DNA of 53,504 nt from an uncultured Lachnospiraceae bacterium (GTDB taxonomy: Bacteria > Bacillota > Clostridia > Lachnospirales > Lachnospiraceae). The stretch spans positions 1 to 53,504 of the forward strand of contig CAJUID010000021.1 of NCBI GenBank assembly GCA_910585905.1. Reading direction: 5' to 3'. The position numbers and the translations under genes were made by a program. A model generated the notes under the pieces. It was not told the origin of the DNA. It worked only from the letters and a program-made list of their open reading frames with translations, and made no database searches. This document shows positions 33,570 through 41,798 of the stretch, piece by piece. How positions within the stretch are numbered: position 1 is the stretch's first letter; each line of letters starts with the position of its first letter.

Positions 33570-33627
33570 CCGACATTTGTTTCGGCCTGATAATTTAGCG
33601 GCAAAACGAGGGAGCAGCAATGCTGCA
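33570..33627. repeat. diverged single copy of family R3
   Basis: GACATTTGTTTCGGCCTGAT followed by AATTTAGCGGCAAAACGAGG resembles, base for base with about one change in four, the segment CATTTGTTTCGTACCGATAA then GTTAGCGACAAAATCAAAGA in the 123-bp repeat, and a GCAGCAATGCTGC hairpin replaces GGCTGTGATAGCAGCC. As at 23.9 kb it lies just upstream of a start codon. Confidence 0.5.
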
Positions 33628-33675
33628 TGTATGCAGGTGTAAGATTATTAGATAGAGGTAGCTGGAGGAAACTAA

Positions 33676-36006
33676 GTGAAAGCAGAATTGAAGAAGAACA
33701 GTGTAAATCAGATTATTAAAGACACAAATATCTTTGAAGCAGGTGATGAAGTAACAGAAATAGGGCTGGTTGTAAAAGGCAGGGTGCGTGTCCATGCAGA
33801 GGGCATTAATCTGGTCGTGGGTTCCGGCAATTTTCTCGGGCTTTGTGATTTGGCTGATAAGGTGCACCATGTTACATACACGGCAGAAATGAATTCCGTG
33901 GTTTACTCTTTTCCGTCAACTACACTCAATGCAACGATACTTGCATTGATGAAGGTGAATAAGGATTATGCTCCGCTGATGGTCTCTACTTTGAGCAAAT
34001 TTGTGAGGGATTTGTCCAAAGTTTCGGATGAGTTGGGGGAATACTCTAGTACGGCCAAACAGTTTATCAAGGATACGTACCAGTCATATCTTGAGATTGG
34101 TAAAAAGACAGGGGCAGTTACGAATACTCTGCGGTCTGTGGAAGGACTGGGTGAGTGTGAGGTTGAGGATGCCGCCATTTTTAATCTGACGGATTATTAT
34201 AAAGCCTGTGCCGAGCTTCCAGCGGAGATTCAAAAAGCATATTTTGGAACAAATGCTGTGATTACTTCAAGGCATATTTTAGAGCAGGTACGGCTGGTAA
34301 ATGCATTGTTGGGCAGGTGTCGGACATATGCAGAATATCTGAAAAACCTGGCGCAGCCATTGGTGCTTGATAGCAGAAGCCTTTACCACAGCATACTAAA
34401 GCAGGCTACGATGTTGCAATATGCCGGAGAAAATATTTCGGAAGTTACTTCTCTGTTTGATGATGTAATTGACCGGATCAATTCTCTGGAAAATCTGCTT
34501 GCAGAGCGTGCGGATATTAATTTAGATATTGACCATAAATTTATGGAAGAGGCATATTTCAATTTATTAAATGGAACCTCTGGAGCAAGCGCAGATGGAA
34601 ATCCGGCTATTTCAGATGAAGATTCTGTCAATATAGATGAATTAGCAGACGGATTAGAACAAATTATTGAGTTCGCAGGATTGGAGGAGGAGACAGCAGA
34701 GTCTCTCCGCACAGACATCGAAGCGTTTATTGCGCTGCCAGATAAGTTTTCGACAGATGAAGATGTTAGAAAACTTAGAAGAAGTATTATAAAGGTTTAT
34801 TACGATTTATATAAACAGGTATTTCTCAAAGATTACAATTCAGGGGAAAAAACGCCAATCGTCATTGACTTGTTCCTGCGTTATGGTTTTCTTAGTGAGA
34901 GGCTGTTAACGGAGGATTTACAGAGAGAACTTTTGGCTTTGGACAACACAGATTCAGGAACCGGTTCTTGCGCTGTGTATGATATGAAAGAATGGCTTAC
35001 ATTAATCCTTCAGGGTGAAAAAGAGCCATCAAAGAGTGAATTTGATTTGGATTACGACGCAAATCTCCGTGAAATGCGAAAAACTGGGCAGATCACGGCA
35101 GAAATGCAGCAGGAAATGTCGAGAGATTTGAATGCCAAGTTTGATTATGAAATTCAAAATCTGTTCCGCTGCAACCATCGTATCTTGTTTGGACAGATAT
35201 CGGCATTTGTTCCATTTCTGTTCACAGAGGGATGTGCTAATTCAATTATCCGCAGTTATTTATCTAAGGATAAAGTTAATGCGGCTGTGCAGCGCCTTTT
35301 GCACATTGATTATTCCGTATTTTACCGTGAAAGTCTTTATGCAAAAGAGGGAAGCGTCTTTGCAAAGGAATATATACAGGAAGAAGTATTTCCAGATGTT
35401 CTTGTTATGCCATGTTATGGTAGCAAGAGTGTTATGTGGCAGGAGCTGAGCGGACGCCGCAGGAATTCTAAGGGAAGATTTTTGTTCCCTATTTTCCTGG
35501 AAGGGGAATTGGATGCCGAGATGGTAAGAATGTTTGGCCGTTTCCGCTGGGAACTCTGCAGGACTATTCAGGGAGCTTCTTGGAACAATATCCAGCTAAA
35601 GTCATTGACTAGTGAATATTGTGATTTTGTGCAGTTCTACCGCAAAAATAGGGAGTTATCGGATGATAAGAAAGATAAACTGAAACTTCAGATTCAGAAA
35701 TGCCGTAACAACACACGTGAGGTTTTTGTAATAGATTATGAAAACTGGATTAAGCATGAAGCGCATGGCGGTCTTGTATTAAGCAAGCCAGTTAGGGAAA
35801 TCCTTGCTTCATACTGTCCATTTACAAAAGAAATGCGTGAGAAGATAAGTGAACAGCCGATGTTCCGTGATGCTATGGCGAAATTTACCAGGGAACGGGC
35901 GAAAAGGGCGAAAGAGTACGATTTAAAATTCAGGGTGTGGGAAAAGGACGGAGTCGAGATTCCGCCTGAAGTAGTTAAAACAAAGCAATTCTATACGGAA
36001 TATTAA
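33676..36006 (+). CDS. large protein with N-terminal cyclic-nucleotide-binding-like domain
   Basis: A 776-residue soluble protein. The first about 115 residues match the CRP-type cNMP-binding beta-barrel: IFEAGDEVTEIGLVVKGRVRVHAE, then NLVVGSGNFLGLCDL and SVVYSFPSTTLNATIL. The phosphate-binding cassette is not a clear RSA-type site, so ligand is unknown, and no helix-turn-helix follows. The remaining 660 residues are mostly helical and unfamiliar, with charged C-terminal helices (FTRERAKRAKEYDLKFRVWEK). GTG 33676 follows GGAGG by 7 nt. No transporter or kinase is adjacent. It resembles proteins annotated simply as cyclic nucleotide-binding domain proteins in Lachnospiraceae. Confidence 0.75.
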   Translation: MKAELKKNSVNQIIKDTNIFEAGDEVTEIGLVVKGRVRVHAEGINLVVGSGNFLGLCDLADKVHHVTYTAEMNSVVYSFPSTTLNATILALMKVNKDYAPLMVSTLSKFVRDLSKVSDELGEYSSTAKQFIKDTYQSYLEIGKKTGAVTNTLRSVEGLGECEVEDAAIFNLTDYYKACAELPAEIQKAYFGTNAVITSRHILEQVRLVNALLGRCRTYAEYLKNLAQPLVLDSRSLYHSILKQATMLQYAGENISEVTSLFDDVIDRINSLENLLAERADINLDIDHKFMEEAYFNLLNGTSGASADGNPAISDEDSVNIDELADGLEQIIEFAGLEEETAESLRTDIEAFIALPDKFSTDEDVRKLRRSIIKVYYDLYKQVFLKDYNSGEKTPIVIDLFLRYGFLSERLLTEDLQRELLALDNTDSGTGSCAVYDMKEWLTLILQGEKEPSKSEFDLDYDANLREMRKTGQITAEMQQEMSRDLNAKFDYEIQNLFRCNHRILFGQISAFVPFLFTEGCANSIIRSYLSKDKVNAAVQRLLHIDYSVFYRESLYAKEGSVFAKEYIQEEVFPDVLVMPCYGSKSVMWQELSGRRRNSKGRFLFPIFLEGELDAEMVRMFGRFRWELCRTIQGASWNNIQLKSLTSEYCDFVQFYRKNRELSDDKKDKLKLQIQKCRNNTREVFVIDYENWIKHEAHGGLVLSKPVREILASYCPFTKEMREKISEQPMFRDAMAKFTRERAKRAKEYDLKFRVWEKDGVEIPPEVVKTKQFYTEY

Positions 36007-36009
36007 TTC

Positions 36010-36034
36010 GGATGGATATTTTTTATATCCATCC
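36010..36034. terminator. hairpin at the junction of convergent genes
   Basis: GGATGGATAT pairs perfectly with ATATCCATCC around TTTTT. It contains the SDR stop codon (36023-36025) and begins 3 bp after the cNMP-domain gene's stop. It lacks a T-tail on either strand, so it probably acts as an mRNA 3'-end structure together with the next hairpin. Confidence 0.5.
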
Positions 36035-36754
36035 ACCGTCTAAAATGATTACCTGTCCTGTCAGGTAATCATTTTTTTTGTTTATATCAAAGGCGAGCTG
36101 GGCGACTTCTTCAGATGTCCCCATTCTCCCTGCTGGAATTTCATCAAGGATAGTATCTAACTCTTCTGGTGACAAGAAGGCATTCATCTCCGTGTCAATT
36201 ATACCGCAGGCAATGGCGTTTACCTGTATATTGCTGGGTGCAAGCTCTTTTGCAAGTGCTTTTGTGAATGCATTTATGCCGCCTTTTGTCGCAGAGTAGG
36301 CGACCTCCATGGATGCGCCAGTGCAGCCCCACACAGAGGATATTGATAGAATTTTGCCGCGTTTTTCAGGCAGCATCATCTGGATTGCTAATTTACTGCA
36401 ATAGAAGACGGAGTTTAAGTTGGCAGAAAAGATATTATTCCATTCCTCCGGGCTCATGTCCTGTAACAGTCCAATATGCGAGATACCAGCGCAATTCACT
36501 AATATATCCAGGTGGCCAAAGTGGTTTTTGATTTGCTCAAAAAAGGCTACGGAGTTCTGGTAAACGCCGATATCACCGATATATGAAAGACAGTTGACGG
36601 ACATGTTTTCGATTTCCTGCCTGACAGCAAGCAGCTCATTCTTGCGGGAACGGCAGCAGATAGCAATATCATAACCTTCTTTTGCATATTTTAATGCAAT
36701 TGCTTTTCCAATACCGCGGGATGCCCCAGTAATGGCAACAACTTTTTTTGACAT
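36023..36754 (-). CDS. short-chain dehydrogenase/reductase (FabG/YmfI-like)
   Basis: A 243-residue NAD(P)-dependent reductase. The glycine-rich cofactor loop is VAITGASRGIGKAIA, NAG reads ILVNCAGISHIG, the catalytic Ser is in ILSISSVWG and Tyr/Lys in AYSATKGGINAF; the C-terminus DYLTGQVIILDGGW is canonical. It could be 3-oxoacyl-ACP reductase or the elongation factor P 5-aminopentanone reductase YmfI; standing away from any fatty-acid cluster, and short, it fits the second at least as well. ATG 36754 follows GGGGGTTTCT; an open frame extends upstream through a repeat to 36901. Confidence 0.88.
   Translation of the reverse strand: MSKKVVAITGASRGIGKAIALKYAKEGYDIAICCRSRKNELLAVRQEIENMSVNCLSYIGDIGVYQNSVAFFEQIKNHFGHLDILVNCAGISHIGLLQDMSPEEWNNIFSANLNSVFYCSKLAIQMMLPEKRGKILSISSVWGCTGASMEVAYSATKGGINAFTKALAKELAPSNIQVNAIACGIIDTEMNAFLSPEELDTILDEIPAGRMGTSEEVAQLAFDINKKNDYLTGQVIILDGGWI
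36042..36079 (+). terminator. strong terminator embedded in the SDR coding sequence
   Basis: A perfect 14-bp stem (AAAATGATTACCTG with CAGGTAATCATTTT, loop TCCTGT) followed by a run of Ts. It should end the plus-strand transcript of the cNMP-domain gene, yet it lies wholly inside the convergent SDR gene, encoding part of its NDYLTGQVI segment. Confidence 0.85.
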
Positions 36755-36775
36755 AGAAACCCCCATTCTGCCGCT

Positions 36776-36853
36776 TTTATTCTCGTGTACGCAATGAGCC
36801 GAACACAATGCTTGCAAAGAACTCAAAGCTCCTTTGCATTTGGCGGCACTAAG
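36776..36853. repeat. dispersed hairpin repeat, family R1 copy 2
   Basis: TTTTATTCTCGTGTACGCAA then TGAGCCGAACACAATGCTTG matches copy 1 at 21756 in about four of five positions, and the following GCAAAG...CTTTGC hairpin is in the same place. It lies just upstream of the SDR start codon, in its leader. Confidence 0.6.
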
Positions 36854-36972
36854 CATAGTTGCAGATATCGTTTTGTAGTATATCACAAATTGAGATAGCA
36901 TGATTTATAATATCTTTACTAATTTTTAAGATTTTTGTCATATAATCACGAAAAAACAAGAATAGGGGAAAC

Positions 36973-37001
36973 TTTACATGAAATCCATTTTTTGGTATAA
37001 T
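36973..37001 (+). promoter_or_regulatory. promoter of the LCP/LytR_C gene
   Basis: TTTACA (36973-36978), 17-bp spacer, TATAAT (36996-37001); about 120 nt upstream of the start codon. Confidence 0.75.
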
Positions 37002-37124
37002 AAACCTCATGTTTTAGAACTTATTGCCGATACGGTGAAATATTAAAGTTATCTTATGTCTTTTTTAATGTTTTTTTCGTTCCGGCAGTATTACGGTTTG
37101 AGTGAAAGAAAGGTATAGTCGACA

Positions 37125-38411
37125 ATGAAGAAGAAAAAAAATATTGCAAAACTATTTTTAATGAGTCTATTAAAATCCTTACTTTGCATTGCAATTGTGC
37201 TTGGGGTGGGGTTTGCCAGTTATAAAATATCCTATATGATTTTATCAAAAGGAGAGGGAACGGTTGATACAGATTCCGATAGCTTAAAAAATATTATGGA
37301 TGATGCGACGACGGATGAGATTTCTAGAAATCTAATTTACGTTTCGGATGATAAGAACAAAGTTACAAGGGTAATGTTAGAGATATGTAATACAAAAACG
37401 CATAACATGGATTATGTTACCATTCCGGTTAAGACGAATTATACCATTCCTTCTGTTATGTACCGAAAACTTTGCCAGGTAAATCAAGAAATTCCTCAGG
37501 TAATCCGCGTTTCGGATTTGAAGCAGTATTTTGAGGATGAGAGTGACGCATATGGATATGGCGTGCTGATTTTTGAGAAGATGCTTGGAACAGATATCAG
37601 TTATTATACGGCAATTAGCCAAGAGACATATGACAATCACTATACACAGCAAAGTGTTAAGGTTGCCTATAGGACAAAAAGTGACTTAAATAATACTCCA
37701 GGGCCGGATGGGACGATTCCAAGTTCCAATACAACCTTAAAGGTGAAGATGAAAATATCGGTTCTGAGTGATGCGTATAAGAGACAGCTTAGTGATCTAA
37801 ATCATGACCAGACGAAAATCGCTGACTTTATTAAAGACCAGTATGAAAGAGTTGTTTCAAACTTAACGGTATATAATAAGATTGGATATCTGGAAGCCTA
37901 TGAGAAGATGGACGTAACAAAATATCATTTCTGGGGGATTCCAGGAAATTATACAGACAAAATATTTGAAGTGGATACAAAGGCTGCAAAAAAGGCTCTA
38001 AAGGAACTGATTGAGCAGCAGGAGACGTATACTGAAGTGCAGGATTTGACAAAATTAAATATGATATCAGTATCAGGCTCCCAGATTCCTGGGGTAGATG
38101 AACCGGACAGCAGCCCAGACAAGCAGGGTACGGCTATAAGTTCAAAAGGACTAAACATTTATGTGAGAAATGGCAGCCAGATTGCCGGACTAGCGTCCTC
38201 TACAAAGGCAAAATTGGAAGAGGCAGGCTATACTGTCCCTAAAGTGGGGAATTATACAGCAGAGACATTGACAACTACGAGAATTATAGTAAGCAAGAAG
38301 GGGCAAGGTGAGGACTTAAAGGAATATTTCAATAATCCAGAGTTAGTCGTTGGCAGTGTTACAAGTGGATATGATATTGAAATTATTCTTGGAACAATTG
38401 ATGCAAACTAG
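37125..38411 (+). CDS. LCP-like membrane protein with LytR C-terminal domain
   Basis: A 428-residue protein with a short cytoplasmic basic start, one membrane helix (about residues 12-38) and an extracellular part. Residues 55-170 look like a diverged LytR-CpsA-Psr domain: VTRVMLEICNTKTHNMDYVTIPVKTNYTIP lies where active LCP enzymes have the SIPRD motif, but the arginine is absent. The last 85 residues are a clear LytR_C domain (LNIYVRNGSQIAGLAS, ... YDIEIILGT). LCP enzymes attach teichoic acids or capsule to peptidoglycan; this one may have lost catalysis. RBS AAAGGTATAG is modest. A WecG/TagA-like gene follows after 81 bp. Confidence 0.75.
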   Translation: MKKKKNIAKLFLMSLLKSLLCIAIVLGVGFASYKISYMILSKGEGTVDTDSDSLKNIMDDATTDEISRNLIYVSDDKNKVTRVMLEICNTKTHNMDYVTIPVKTNYTIPSVMYRKLCQVNQEIPQVIRVSDLKQYFEDESDAYGYGVLIFEKMLGTDISYYTAISQETYDNHYTQQSVKVAYRTKSDLNNTPGPDGTIPSSNTTLKVKMKISVLSDAYKRQLSDLNHDQTKIADFIKDQYERVVSNLTVYNKIGYLEAYEKMDVTKYHFWGIPGNYTDKIFEVDTKAAKKALKELIEQQETYTEVQDLTKLNMISVSGSQIPGVDEPDSSPDKQGTAISSKGLNIYVRNGSQIAGLASSTKAKLEEAGYTVPKVGNYTAETLTTTRIIVSKKGQGEDLKEYFNNPELVVGSVTSGYDIEIILGTIDAN

Positions 38412-38492
38412 TACAACGATTATTAATAATCGGCGGTTTGGCAAAATGTCTAAAACTACATTTATGTTGTACTAGGGAATTGATAGGATGGT

Positions 38493-39251
38493 ATGATGCA
38501 GGCTTCAGTGAAAATTATGGATATTGACGTAGATATGCTATCAAATGACGTCTTTATAACGAAAATAAATGAATATCTGTTACAAGAAAAGCTGCAAGTA
38601 ATATTTTTTGCTTCCACTGAGCTTTTAGACAGGGCTGTAGCTGAGGAGGAATACCGCAAACTGGTAGATATGGCCGAATTATTCCTGCCGGGAGAAGAGG
38701 CGCTTCTTAGCGCGCACCATGCGGATGTGTTGAAAGCTGGGGACATGGTAGTGAGCTGTAAGAGCTTTGGCATGGTATTAGAAAAACTTAAAAAAGAAGA
38801 TTGTTCCATTTATATTGTTTCTAAGGGTGCAAGAGATGTTGAAATGTTGACAGGATATTGTAAAAGAATGCAGCCGGAACTTAGAATCATTGGTTCTAGT
38901 ATGTATGATAAGGGGATGGATGATGAAGCGGTAGTAAACGAGATTAACAGCCATATTCCAGACATACTAGTTGTGGATTTGGAGACGGGGGTGCAGGAAA
39001 AGTGGATTATGGAACATGCCTCATTGCTTAACGCAAAGATATGTATTGCAATTGGCGGGGTGGCTAATTTAATTTTGTCGCAGGAAAAGAAGACGCCGGC
39101 ATGGATTAAAATGCTTCATCTGGAAGGGGTGTTTCATAAACTGATCCGGGAACAATTTGTGAAAAAGGGTTTTAGGGCACGTATATTTCGAAAGAAAGTG
39201 GTGCAATATAATAGTCAGATAGAAGAACAAAATCAGAAAGATGATGACTAA
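38493..39251 (+). CDS. WecG/TagA/CpsF-family protein, diverged
   Basis: A 252-residue soluble protein. The latter half matches the WecG/TagA glycosyltransferase fold: CSIYIVSKGARDVEMLTGYCK, RIIGSSMYDKGMDDEAV, PDILVVDLETGVQEKWIMEH (with the family's QE) and AKICIAIGGVANLI. In active family members a PDG motif supplies an essential aspartate; here the matching stretch is ELFLPGEEALLSAHH, without it, so activity is doubtful. The family adds N-acetylmannosamine to lipid-linked precursors. The ATG at 38493 has a second ATG at 38496. A short terminator at 39237 follows. Pairing with the LCP-like gene suggests a shared wall-polymer role. Confidence 0.68.
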   Translation: MMQASVKIMDIDVDMLSNDVFITKINEYLLQEKLQVIFFASTELLDRAVAEEEYRKLVDMAELFLPGEEALLSAHHADVLKAGDMVVSCKSFGMVLEKLKKEDCSIYIVSKGARDVEMLTGYCKRMQPELRIIGSSMYDKGMDDEAVVNEINSHIPDILVVDLETGVQEKWIMEHASLLNAKICIAIGGVANLILSQEKKTPAWIKMLHLEGVFHKLIREQFVKKGFRARIFRKKVVQYNSQIEEQNQKDDD

Positions 39252-39268
39252 AGGTTATCATCTTTTTC
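39237..39268 (+). terminator. terminator after the TagA-like gene
   Basis: AAAGATGAT (39237-39245) pairs with ATCATCTTT (39257-39265), followed by TTCC. The left arm includes the last codons of the gene. Confidence 0.65.
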
Positions 39269-39346
39269 CTTGAAAGAAATCGCTGTAAAAACAGTATGCA
39301 GGGGACGGTTAGCTGCCCGGTGCATCGCCGAAAAGGAGAGTACGTA

Positions 39347-40204
39347 ATGAAGAAAGTAATATGGAAATTGGCTAATGTAATGTGTGGAACTCTTTTTATG
39401 GCAATGGCGGTTAATTTTGTTTATGAGCCAATGAGTATGGTAACTGGTGGGATTTCCGGCCTGGCAATTGCTATAAAAAAGATGGTCAGTGGGTATATTC
39501 CAGGCGGTATTCCTGTCTGGCTGACAAATATTTCTTTGAATATTCCCATATTCATCTGGGCATACTTTAAAAAGGGAAAAGGTTTTTTGGGCTATACTTT
39601 TTTTGCAAATGTTTGTTTTTCTTTTTTCCTATTAGTGCTTCCGGTTTCAACAATAGAGCAGAAAGACTATTTCTTATCGGCAATAATAGGAGGTGGACTG
39701 ACGGGAGCCGGCCTTGGGCTTGTTTTTGCGGCTGGCTATTCTACCGGAGGCACAGATTTGTTAAGCAGCATTCTCCACAGTTACCTTAAGTCTTATTCTG
39801 TCGCGTCTATTTTGTTTGTTCTAGACGCAATGATTATTCTGGCAGGAGCGCTAACATTTGGTATTTATGCAACAGTATACGCTGTACTTGCGGTATTTTT
39901 GACTACATGGATTATGGACAACATTCTCTCTGGCCTGAAAGTAGGAAAGCAGATATGGATAATCTCAGAAAACTATCAGGAAATTAGCAGGAAGATTATT
40001 GGGCAGGCAAACCGCGGGGTGACATGCCTTGAGGGAAAAGGAATGTTTAGTGGGGATTCGAAGAAAGTTTTGCTATGTGTCGTTGGAAAACGGCAGATTC
40101 CGTCTATTGTCCAGATTGTTCGGACACAGGACCCTTCTGCATTTGTTATTATTCAGGATGCGAGAGAAGTAATGGGGGAAGGGTTTGGAAAGATGGATTT
40201 TTAG
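39347..40204 (+). CDS. YitT family membrane protein
   Basis: A 285-residue integral membrane protein. About six hydrophobic helices fall in the first 210 residues (MCGTLFMAMAVNFVYEPMSM, ISGLAIAIK, IFIWAYFKKGK, FFLLVLPVS and GLGLVFAAGYSTGGTDLLS among them), followed by a C-terminal DUF2179 domain (ISRKIIGQANRGVTCLEGKGMFSG). The GGTDLL motif is typical of YitT. Members have been linked to transport and stress, but no reaction is established. ATG 39347 follows AAAAGGAGAG. Confidence 0.88.
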   Translation: MKKVIWKLANVMCGTLFMAMAVNFVYEPMSMVTGGISGLAIAIKKMVSGYIPGGIPVWLTNISLNIPIFIWAYFKKGKGFLGYTFFANVCFSFFLLVLPVSTIEQKDYFLSAIIGGGLTGAGLGLVFAAGYSTGGTDLLSSILHSYLKSYSVASILFVLDAMIILAGALTFGIYATVYAVLAVFLTTWIMDNILSGLKVGKQIWIISENYQEISRKIIGQANRGVTCLEGKGMFSGDSKKVLLCVVGKRQIPSIVQIVRTQDPSAFVIIQDAREVMGEGFGKMDF

Positions 40205-40338
40205 TGTGCAGCGCGGTTTTGGGCAAAACAGACAGTAAATTGCTGGATTTGGGGCAGTATTTACGGCGAATTGAACGAAAAAAAATAAAAATATACGCAT
40301 TGCACAAAACGAGAATTATTTCTTTGGCTAATTATGCT

Positions 40339-40368
40339 ATGGTCAAGTCATACCATATAGTGTATTAT
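40339..40368 (+). promoter_or_regulatory. possible promoter and operator of the sugar ABC ATPase gene
   Basis: An inverted repeat ATGGT-N8-ACCAT at 40339-40356 overlaps a weak promoter TGGTCA (40340-40345), 17-bp spacer, TATTAT (40363-40368). The symmetry and overlap suggest a repressor site; no regulator is identified. Confidence 0.4.
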
Positions 40369-40442
40369 ATCTAGTAGATTGAGTGTGGCGGTAGTTACAC
40401 AGTAAAATTTAATATTATTTTGTATATAGGAGGATACATAAT

Positions 40443-41561
40443 ATGGCAAGTTTATCATTAAAAAACATTTGTAAGACTTATCCAAACGGATTCCAGGCGG
40501 TAAAGAATTTTAATCTTGAGATTGCAGACAAGGAGTTTATCATCTTTGTAGGACCATCTGGTTGTGGAAAGTCAACAACTCTTCGTATGGTTGCTGGTCT
40601 TGAAGAGATTTCAGAGGGTGAGTTATGGATTGGCAATAATCTGGTAAATGATGTGGAGCCTAAAGACAGAGATATCGCGATGGTATTCCAGAACTATGCT
40701 CTGTATCCACATATGACAGTATATGATAATATGGCGTTTGGACTTAAGTTAAGAAAAACTCCTAAGGATAAGATTGATAGATTAGTTCATGAGGCTGCTA
40801 AGATTCTTGACATTGAAGCTTTATTAGACCGTAAGCCAAAGGCTTTATCAGGTGGTCAGAGACAGCGTGTGGCAATGGGTCGTGCAATTGTCCGTAATCC
40901 GAAAGTATTCTTGATGGATGAGCCTTTATCAAACCTTGATGCAAAACTCCGTGTACAGATGCGTATTGAGATTTCTAAGATTCATCAGAGTCTGGAAGCT
41001 ACTATTATTTATGTAACACATGACCAGACAGAGGCTCTTACACTTGGTACCCGTATCGTAGTTATGAAAGATGGTGTTATGCAGCAGGTTGCTTCACCTC
41101 TTGACCTATATACAAAACCTTGTAATATGTTTGTTGCTGGATTTATTGGTTCTCCTCAGATGAATTTCATTAACTGCAAGGCAGTTCAGAATGGAAATGA
41201 TGTAAACCTTGAGTTTGGTTCATACTCAGTTAAGCTTCCAGAAGCTAAGGCTGAGAAGGTAATTGAGGGTGGCTTCATAGGAAAAGATGTCGTATTAGGT
41301 ATCCGTCCAGAAGATATTAAAGATGAAGAGCTCTTTATTAATAGTGGTACAGATAATGTGTTAGAGGCAACTGTCAGAGTATATGAAATGCTTGGTGCAG
41401 AAGTATTCTTATATCTTACTGTAGAAGGACATGACAAGGATGTTACAATCCGTGTTAATCCACGTACAACAGCACGTCCTGGCGATACAATCAAGATTGC
41501 GCTTGATGTTAATAAGATTCATGTCTTTGACAAGGAAACAGAAGTTACAATTACAAACTAG
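40443..41561 (+). CDS. sugar ABC transporter ATP-binding protein (MsmX/UgpC type)
   Basis: The 372-residue ATPase that powers carbohydrate importers of the CUT1 type. Walker A FVGPSGCGKSTTLRMVAG, Q-loop MVFQNYALYPHMT, signature LSGGQRQRVAMGRA, Walker B VFLMDEPLSNLDAK and switch His YVTHDQTEAL are intact, with the C-terminal TOBE-type domain after residue 235. Length is typical. Codon use is unlike its neighbours (many CGT arginine and CTT/TTA leucine codons), consistent with high expression. No permease or binding protein is adjacent, so it may be a shared ATPase serving several importers, as MsmX does in Bacillus. RBS AGGAGG is strong. Confidence 0.9.
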   Translation: MASLSLKNICKTYPNGFQAVKNFNLEIADKEFIIFVGPSGCGKSTTLRMVAGLEEISEGELWIGNNLVNDVEPKDRDIAMVFQNYALYPHMTVYDNMAFGLKLRKTPKDKIDRLVHEAAKILDIEALLDRKPKALSGGQRQRVAMGRAIVRNPKVFLMDEPLSNLDAKLRVQMRIEISKIHQSLEATIIYVTHDQTEALTLGTRIVVMKDGVMQQVASPLDLYTKPCNMFVAGFIGSPQMNFINCKAVQNGNDVNLEFGSYSVKLPEAKAEKVIEGGFIGKDVVLGIRPEDIKDEELFINSGTDNVLEATVRVYEMLGAEVFLYLTVEGHDKDVTIRVNPRTTARPGDTIKIALDVNKIHVFDKETEVTITN

Positions 41562-41599
41562 GATATTTTGCTTTGTAAATGAGGCATTAGGATTTTTAG

Positions 41600-41632
41600 A
41601 AAAGAGGATGCAGAAATGTATCCTCTTTTCTG
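41600..41632 (+). terminator. terminator after the sugar ABC ATPase
   Basis: AAAAGAGGAT (41600-41609) pairs with ATCCTCTTTT (41620-41629), ending in a T-rich tail. Confidence 0.85.
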
Positions 41633-41692
41633 TTACTGCAAATAGTAACTTTGTTTGGGTAATAATACCTATTTTTTCGGGGAAATGATATT

Positions 41693-41724
41693 TACATTTG
41701 TGTAATTTGATGATAATATAATAT
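41693..41724 (+). promoter_or_regulatory. probable promoter of the PucR-type regulator gene
   Basis: TTTACA (41693-41698) is followed 17 bp later by TAATAT (41716-41721); an alternative TATAAT at 41719-41724 has a 20-bp spacer. Confidence 0.45.
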
Positions 41725-41798
41725 TATATGGGTATTTTTGAATATATAAGCGAAATCTTTCTTATCATATCATAAGGGAGAAATGTTGGAGGGATTAT

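Larger units (their letters stand above)
36755..37124. other. intergenic region between divergent genes
   Basis: Contains repeat R1 copy 2 (36776-36853) and the plus-strand promoter of the LytR_C gene at 36973. The remainder is AT-rich leader with a T-run near 37063-37078 but no gene. Confidence 0.5.
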
